Below are positions 5,986 to 9,624 of a stretch of 9,624 bases of DNA, piece after piece. Under the pieces are notes generated by a model, which saw only the letters and a program-made list of their open reading frames with translations, was not told the origin of the DNA and ran no database searches. Every line of letters begins with the position of its first letter. The first letter of the stretch is position 1. Both the position numbers and the translations under genes were made by a program. Origin of the DNA: Lutibacter sp. (GTDB lineage Bacteria; Bacteroidota; Bacteroidia; Flavobacteriales; Flavobacteriaceae); the NCBI GenBank assembly GCA_004195315.1, contig SDWL01000051.1, positions 1-9,624 of the forward strand, read 5' to 3'.

Positions 5986-6043
5986 ACCAATATCACCTTT
6001 AGGTCATCATAAAAAAATAATATAACTAAAGAATATAATAAAA

Positions 6044-6730
6044 ATGAAAAATTACATACTATTAATAGCAATAATGCTTTTAAGCTACAACAGCTTTGCA
6101 CAACAAACAGGAGAACAGGAAGTAGGAGCTTGGTATATTTTACGTGCTCAAAATAAAATTTCGAAAAAAGTAAGCCTTACTACTATGGCACAATTTAGAA
6201 TGTATGAACCAACAAATAATTTACATGTTGGAATAGGTTTAATTGCTGCAAATTACGTTTTTAGTCCTAAGTTTGTAGGAACTATAGGGTATATGCGATT
6301 AAAGATTGACAAAACATTTGACGATCTTCTTAATGAAGAATACATCAATGAAAATCGTCTTTATGAGCAAATTGTACTAAAAAACAGCTTGGGAAAAGTA
6401 AAACTTACGCACCGTTACATGTTGGAGCATAGATTCTTAGAATTACCAACTAAAAATGTTTTTCAACAAAGAATGCGTTACCGCCTTCAAGCAATTATAC
6501 CTTTATCAAAAACTCTATTCTTGAATGTTTGGGAAGAAATACTTTTAAACCTACAAAAAAATGCCTTTGCCGAAAACAGAATGCATGCCTCCATTGGTTA
6601 TAAATTCAGTAAAAAATTCAATATCCAAGCAGGTTACGTAAAACAAAGCTATGAAACAAAAGCTTATAATCGTTTCGTGGTAGGTGCATTTATTAAAACC
6701 GACTTTAGTAAAAAGAAAGTTAAGAATTAA
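6044..6730 (+). CDS. DUF2490 family protein, probable outer-membrane beta-barrel
   Basis: 228 residues with a cleavable signal peptide: M-K-N-Y, hydrophobic core I-L-L-I-A-I-M-L-L, and likely cleavage after S-F-A (Ala19), leaving Gln20 first. The mature part is a run of amphipathic strands with aromatic ends, such as V-G-A-W-Y-I-L-R-A, T-M-A-Q-F-R-M-Y-E, K-F-V-G-T-I-G-Y-M-R-L, K-L-T-H-R-Y-M-L-E-H-R-F and R-M-R-Y-R-L-Q-A, ending I-Q-A-G-Y-V-K-Q and F-V-V-G-A-F-I-K-T-D-F. The central H-R-Y-x-x-E-x-R and R-x-R-Y-R motifs are typical of DUF2490, a family known in Bacteroidota and some Proteobacteria with no proven function. Length is normal. It lies 148 bp after doxD-doxA on the same strand and is closed by a strong terminator. 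It may share the upstream promoter, but the intervening stem-loop makes separate regulation possible. Confidence 0.8.
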   Translation: MKNYILLIAIMLLSYNSFAQQTGEQEVGAWYILRAQNKISKKVSLTTMAQFRMYEPTNNLHVGIGLIAANYVFSPKFVGTIGYMRLKIDKTFDDLLNEEYINENRLYEQIVLKNSLGKVKLTHRYMLEHRFLELPTKNVFQQRMRYRLQAIIPLSKTLFLNVWEEILLNLQKNAFAENRMHASIGYKFSKKFNIQAGYVKQSYETKAYNRFVVGAFIKTDFSKKKVKN

Positions 6731-6755
6731 GCTTTTAAAAAGCTATTAAAAAAAT

Positions 6756-6815
6756 AAACGCTGTCTGGATTGGGTAAAATTAATTTATTTCCTATTCAGA
6801 TAGCGTTTGTTTTTT
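6756..6815 (+). terminator. intrinsic terminator of the DUF2490 gene
   Basis: AAACGCTGTCTGGAT pairs with ATTCAGATAGCGTTT over 15 bp with two G-U pairs and a 23-nt loop, followed by TTTGTTTTTT. It closes the 4429-6730 group. Confidence 0.8.
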
Positions 6816-6854
6816 AAAATTAAAGCCTAAATTTCGTTAAACTATTATAATATC

Positions 6855-7044
6855 TCATTTCATTTTGGATTCTAATTTAAAAGCAGCATCTACTTTAAAA
6901 TGTGTTACATGATTTTGAGTAATTGCTATGCGTTTTAACCGCTACACCTGTAATAATTCCAAGTATGTGAGAAGGATTATAATCAACAGCTAAAAACTTA
7001 TTAATTTCTTGTTGTGTTAGTATTCCACGATGATAGTAATTCAT
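6855..7044 (-). pseudogene. 3' part of a carboxymuconolactone decarboxylase (AhpD-like) family gene
   Basis: From ATG at 7044 the minus strand reads M-N-Y-Y-H-R-G-I-L-T-Q-Q-E-I-N-K-F-L, then N-P-S-H-I-L-G-I-I-T-G-V-A-V-K-T-H-S-N-Y. After a frame change near 6905 it continues V-D-A-A-F-K-L-E-S-K-M-K with TGA at 6857-6855. This matches the C-terminal half of CMD/AhpD-like proteins (R-G-x-L-T-x-x-E-I-x-x-F-L, V-x-G-I-A-x-K-T-x-S-N-Y-T-N-H, D-x-A-F). The N-terminal half that carries the catalytic C-x-x-C is absent: upstream of 7044 the sequence changes to the oppositely oriented hydrolase relic. The remaining frame is also shifted at the SNYTNH motif. The 75-codon open frame over this region (7122-6895) includes unrelated residues at its start and is not a real protein. 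A thiol-disulfide or detoxification role would have been likely for the intact gene. Confidence 0.6.
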
Positions 7045-7428
7045 TGTGCTTTTTTCACAGAAAACCCAACAGAATTTGAAATTAATGATGCAGCTAATGT
7101 TGCTGTGTTTAGAAAAGAACATGCATTCAAAATAATAGAATATTTTTAAAAATAAAATTCTAAAGTAAGAAAGGCAGTAGCTTTAGATGTAGCCGAAAAT
7201 AGATTTTCAGACCAATTTAGAATATTCACTGACCTTGAAATTCCAAAATATATAATTGACGGAAAACAGGATTCTAGCGTAAATCTTCAAAATTTAAAAA
7301 ACATTAATAATAAATGCAATGGAACTTGCGGGCTACTTATTTTCGAAGAATGTTGGCACTATCCAAGTCTTGAAAAGCCAGAAGAATTTATAGATACTAT
7401 TAAGAATATTGCTTCCAATATTTTTTAA
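7030..7428 (+). pseudogene. 3' part of an alpha/beta hydrolase gene with two stop codons
   Basis: A single plus frame runs from about 7030 to TAA at 7426-7428, broken only by TAA at 7147 and 7153. After the stops it reads V-R-K-A-V-A-L-D-V-A-E-N-R-F-S-D, then I-P-K-Y-I-I-D-G-K-Q-D-S-S, and L-I-F-E-E-C-W-H-Y-P-S-L-E-K-P-E-E-F-I-D. The G-K-x-D and x-H-x-P-x-x-E-x-P-x-x-F motifs are the catalytic Asp and His regions at the end of alpha/beta hydrolases, in the right order and spacing. The oxyanion region and nucleophile elbow (G-x-S-x-G) are missing because the 5' half is gone. The codons before the stops (N-P-T-E-F-E-I-N-D-A-A-N) are probably the same protein, but this is less certain. The end lies 2 bp from the convergent LuxR-type gene. 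Confidence 0.6.
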
Positions 7429-7430
7429 AT

Positions 7431-8207
7431 TTAAATAATTCCTTCACGAATGCATTTAGTAATTAATTCAGCGGTATTTTTACAATGTGATTTTTTTAAA
7501 ATATTTTTTTTATGGGTGTTAATGGTATGTGGGGACACATAAAAATAAGCTGCTAATTGCTTAAAATCTTTGCCTTCAGATATTTTTTGAATGATTTCCT
7601 TTTCTCGTTTTGTAAATATGTTTTTAATGCTGTTTTCAACTAAATTAAAAGTTGTATCCGTTTCAATAGAATAATAAGAGGGTCTGTTTTGACTTACAAA
7701 AGAAATTTTATGATCAAATGGGATATTAAAATAAGTAACATCTGTATGAATACCAATTACTTGTTGAATTTTACCAGCTTCTGAAATTGTTAAGGCCTTA
7801 GCTTGATGTAAAATAGTTCTATAACTTCCGCTTGAGTTACGTAAACGCAATAAGTAAACTACCTTATATAAAGGAATATCTTCTTTAGGAATGGAATTAA
7901 ATAGGAAATTACAAGCTATAGATTCTTTTTCATGCATTTTAGTCAAATCATCAGGATGCATAATTTCAAACAATTTATTTATTGAAAACTCCTTAGGTTT
8001 TATTCCTAAAATATCTTGAACACCATCATGAACAAACTCCATTTCTAAGTTTTCAAAATTCAAAATATAATAGTAATAAGATCCTATAGAAAAAAGTGAT
8101 GCAACTTGATCAATAATGTCTAAATAAAGTTCTTGCTTTACAGGCTTAAGAATCTTGTTTTCAGATTCCCAAACATTCATAATTTTGGCAATATTTTCTT
8201 CTTTCAT
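7431..8207 (-). CDS. PAS-LuxR family transcription regulator
   Basis: 258 residues. Residues about 40-155 form a PAS fold: Y-Y-Y-I-L-N near 45-50, G-V-Q-D-I-L-G-I-K-P-K-E-F with the M-H-P-D-D-L turn at 83-88, and the PAC-type end S-Y-R-T-I-L-H-Q-A-K-A-L to I-G-I-H-T-D-V-T at 151-158. Residues about 197-258 form a LuxR/GerE helix-turn-helix: F-T-K-R-E-K-E-I-I-Q-K-I-S-E-G, the recognition helix with S-P-H-T-I-N-T-H-K-K-N-I, then N-T-A-E-L-I. There is no receiver domain and no signal peptide, so this is a one-component cytoplasmic sensor-regulator; PAS-LuxR proteins of this layout are common in Bacteroidota. The ligand is unknown. It is transcribed divergently from the TSP3 lipoprotein gene, its most likely target. 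The shared intergenic region contains a perfect palindrome and a shared leader motif. Intact, with no ribosome site. Confidence 0.9.
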   Translation of the reverse strand: MKEENIAKIMNVWESENKILKPVKQELYLDIIDQVASLFSIGSYYYYILNFENLEMEFVHDGVQDILGIKPKEFSINKLFEIMHPDDLTKMHEKESIACNFLFNSIPKEDIPLYKVVYLLRLRNSSGSYRTILHQAKALTISEAGKIQQVIGIHTDVTYFNIPFDHKISFVSQNRPSYYSIETDTTFNLVENSIKNIFTKREKEIIQKISEGKDFKQLAAYFYVSPHTINTHKKNILKKSHCKNTAELITKCIREGII

Positions 8208-8214
8208 CTGGTTG

Positions 8215-8226
8215 GTTAGTAGCTAT
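8215..8226 (-). promoter_or_regulatory. leader motif before the LuxR-type gene (left arm of the 12-bp inverted repeat)
   Basis: Read on the minus strand this is ATAGCTACTAAC, 7 nt before the regulator's ATG. The identical 12-mer occurs in the leader of the divergent lipoprotein gene at 8418-8429. Their placement just before both starts suggests a shared operator or translational element. Confidence 0.5.
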
Positions 8227-8232
8227 TAGACT

Positions 8233-8240
8233 GAAATATA
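8233..8240 (-). promoter_or_regulatory. possible -7 box of the LuxR-type gene
   Basis: TATATTTC on the minus strand is one base from TAnnTTTG and lies 26 nt before the ATG. The 18-bp palindrome at 8248-8265 is only 7 bp further upstream, which would place it over the -33 region and suggests autorepression. Confidence 0.35.
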
Positions 8241-8247
8241 GTAAAAT

Positions 8248-8265
8248 ATACCTAATATTAGGTAT
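8248..8265. promoter_or_regulatory. 18-bp perfect palindrome, candidate operator of the divergent pair
   Basis: ATACCTAATATTAGGTAT is its own reverse complement over 18 bp. It lies between the regulator and lipoprotein promoters: 22 bp upstream of the lipoprotein's TATATTTG box and 7 bp from the regulator's putative box. It is the best candidate binding site for the adjacent PAS-LuxR protein. This is an inference; the site resembles no operator I know. Confidence 0.55.
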
Positions 8266-8287
8266 TTCACAAGTTATAAATAGGTTT

Positions 8288-8295
8288 TATATTTG
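8288..8295 (+). promoter_or_regulatory. -7 box of the TSP3 lipoprotein gene
   Basis: TATATTTG matches TAnnTTTG. It predicts a start near 8302 and an untranslated leader of about 140 nt, unusually long for this window, containing the hairpin at 8384-8411 and the 12-nt shared motif. Confidence 0.5.
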
Positions 8296-8383
8296 GTAAG
8301 AGGATTATGTAATCCTGTTTTAATAAGTACACCTCTTGTGTTGAAATTAAAATAATTACTCCATCAACAGTATTGAAATAAAA

Positions 8384-8411
8384 CTTTTTGAATTTTATTA
8401 CATTCAAAAAG
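8384..8411. repeat. 10-bp hairpin in the lipoprotein leader
   Basis: CTTTTTGAAT and ATTCAAAAAG are perfect complements with an 8-nt loop, ending 32 nt before the lipoprotein ATG. On the minus strand it is followed by GTTTTATTT, so it could also end antisense transcripts. On the plus strand it may shape the leader. Confidence 0.45.
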
Positions 8412-8417
8412 ATAGAT

Positions 8418-8429
8418 ATAGCTACTAAC
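8418..8429 (+). promoter_or_regulatory. leader motif before the TSP3 lipoprotein gene (right arm of the 12-bp inverted repeat)
   Basis: ATAGCTACTAAC, ending 14 nt before the ATG at 8444, is the same 12-mer that precedes the divergent regulator's start. With mismatches allowed the match extends a few bases further towards each gene. Confidence 0.5.
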
Positions 8430-8443
8430 TAAAATTATCTGTC

Positions 8444-9610
8444 ATGAAAAATAAAAAAGCCTTTTTTGCATTTATTATGGTATTGTTTATTTTTATAACC
8501 TGTTCAAAGGATGATCCAATTTCAGTTTTTACATTATCAATTACAGCTAGTCCATCAAATGGCGGTACAATTTCCCCTGCATCAGAAGGCTATGATAGTG
8601 GGGAAAAAGTGACTTTAACAGCAATTCCTGCTACAAATTTTGAATTTAAAAACTGGACAGGCGGAGTTACTGGAACAGATAATTCAGTTACAGTAACAAT
8701 GGACGCTAATATATCTGTAACAGCTGTTTTTGAGAAAAAAGATGAAGATAATGATGGCGTTACAAACGATGTTGACACCTGCCCAAATACACCAGATGGA
8801 GAGACAGTGGATACAAGCGGTTGTTCAGCTTCACAAGTAGATGCTGACGGTGATGGCGTGACGGATAAGGCAGATACTTGCCCTGATACACCTAATGGAG
8901 AAGCGGTTGATTCTAATGGATGTTCGGATAGCCAAAAAGATGATGATGGTGATGGTTATATGAATAATGAGGATGAATGTCCTGATACTCCAAATGGAGA
9001 AGCTGTTGATGGAGGTGGTTGTTCTACTTCACAAACAGATTCAGATGGTGATGGTTATATGAATAATGAGGATGAATGTCCTGATACTCCTAATGGAGAA
9101 GCTGTTGATGGAGGTGGTTGTTCTACTTCACAAATAGATTCTGATTCTGATGGTGTAATGGATGATAAAGACCAATGTCCATATACCCCGAACGGAGAAA
9201 CCATAGATGTAAATGGTTGTTCAGGTACACAGTTAACTTACGTCCCAGATGCACCAACAATAGGAATAGCTTCAGCAGGAAATGAAATGGCAACAATAAC
9301 ATATACAGCTCCGTCAAATGATGGTGGTTCAACAATAACCGAATATACAACTACTTCATCACCAGGTAATATTTCGGGTACTTTGGTACAGGCAGGAAGC
9401 GGAACAATTACCGTAACTGGTCTTACCAATGATACAGCATATACTTTCACAGTAACAGCAACAAATGCTATTGGCACTAGTACAGCAAGTTCAGTTTCTA
9501 ATTCTATAACACCAACACTTTATGTCCCTGATTGGTATTATAACTGTTATGAGGTTTATGATTCATGGGGTTATTATTTGTATGATGACTGTTATTGGGA
9601 ATATTATTAA
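8444..9610 (+). CDS. calcium-binding TSP3-repeat lipoprotein with Fn3 domain and Tyr/Trp-rich tail
   Basis: 388 residues. M-K-N-K-K plus a hydrophobic run ends at I-T-C (Cys20), followed by S-K-D-D, an SPII lipoprotein signal. Residues about 31-98 form an InlB B-repeat-like domain (I-T-A-S-P-S-N-G-G-T-I-S-P, Y-D-S-G-E-K-V-T-L-T-A-I-P, F-K-N-W-T-G-G-V, I-S-V-T-A-V-F). Residues 99-263 are five 33-residue thrombospondin type 3 repeats, each with D-x-D-x-D-G Ca-binding loops, C-P-x-T-P-x-G-E and G-C-S. About 268-358 is a fibronectin type III domain. Residues 364-388 are an aromatic tail with ten Tyr, three Trp and two Cys. The protein should sit on the cell envelope, probably surface-exposed, as an adhesin or binding protein; its ligand is unknown. 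It has neither an OmpA domain nor a T9SS-type C-terminal domain. It is divergent from the PAS-LuxR gene. TSP3 repeats 3 and 4 are nearly identical. Confidence 0.9.
   Translation: MKNKKAFFAFIMVLFIFITCSKDDPISVFTLSITASPSNGGTISPASEGYDSGEKVTLTAIPATNFEFKNWTGGVTGTDNSVTVTMDANISVTAVFEKKDEDNDGVTNDVDTCPNTPDGETVDTSGCSASQVDADGDGVTDKADTCPDTPNGEAVDSNGCSDSQKDDDGDGYMNNEDECPDTPNGEAVDGGGCSTSQTDSDGDGYMNNEDECPDTPNGEAVDGGGCSTSQIDSDSDGVMDDKDQCPYTPNGETIDVNGCSGTQLTYVPDAPTIGIASAGNEMATITYTAPSNDGGSTITEYTTTSSPGNISGTLVQAGSGTITVTGLTNDTAYTFTVTATNAIGTSTASSVSNSITPTLYVPDWYYNCYEVYDSWGYYLYDDCYWEYY
8936..9133 (+). repeat. recent 99-bp tandem duplication (TSP3 repeats 3 and 4)
   Basis: 8936-9034 and 9035-9133 encode adjacent 33-residue repeats. 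Apart from the first few codons and the last base, I count one DNA difference (CCAAAT against CCTAAT). Repeats 1, 2 and 5 differ much more. Confidence 0.9.
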
Positions 9611-9624
9611 TAAACAATAACTTA

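Noticed and set aside
5616..6101. 161-codon minus frame
   Set aside because: Shadow of the DoxA part and the intergenic stem-loop; both plus genes have clear families.
8590..8778. Minus open frames within 8590-8778, 9123-9350 and 9238-9477
   Set aside because: Shadows of the repetitive TSP3 lipoprotein gene.

Overview
The window looks like chromosome from a marine-type or host-associated member of the Flavobacteriales (Bacteroidota). This rests on the strong AT bias, the TAnnTTTG-type promoter elements, weak or missing Shine-Dalgarno sites, and protein types common in that group: SPII lipoproteins, a fused DoxD/DoxA protein, DUF2490, a PAS-LuxR regulator and a thrombospondin type 3 lipoprotein. 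No RNA gene or CRISPR array was found. The first 19 bases are the Tn5/Nextera mosaic end, so the left edge is a raw contig end and not biology.

Left part, 20-2730: a partial lipoprotein gene on the minus strand, a small three-helix membrane protein (start about 679) behind a good promoter, and a PH-like membrane protein (1965-2426) closed by a strong terminator. Between them are two relics of one XRE-type regulator family; a third lies at 2792-3011. All three are on the minus strand and none has an intact reading frame.

Middle, 2790-4430: a gene graveyard. It holds the third XRE relic, a nonsense-riddled relic resembling the DUF6371 (toprim-like, mobile-element) family at 3205-3569, and a Lys-rich decayed gene on the opposite strand (3566 to about 3960). 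The rest is AT-rich DNA with no gene.

Right-centre, 4339-6815: an intact co-directional group of a promoter, a small Cys-containing exported or membrane protein (GTG start, 4429), a fused thiosulfate:quinone oxidoreductase subunit DoxD-DoxA (4870), and a DUF2490 outer-membrane barrel candidate (6044), closed by a terminator. 6855-7428 then holds the 3' parts of two divergent genes, a carboxymuconolactone decarboxylase (AhpD-like) gene on minus and an alpha/beta hydrolase on plus. They are joined head to head with their 5' parts missing, as one deletion would leave them.

Right part, 7431-9610: a divergent pair of a PAS-LuxR regulator (minus) and a calcium-binding TSP3 lipoprotein (plus). Their 236-bp shared intergenic region carries a perfect 18-bp palindrome and a 12-nt leader motif placed just before both start codons. 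This is the most interesting candidate regulatory module here. The lipoprotein ends in an extremely Tyr/Trp-rich tail. No clearly new defence or mobile system is present; the main signals are the divergent module and the unusual density of gene relics (at least seven in 9.6 kb).
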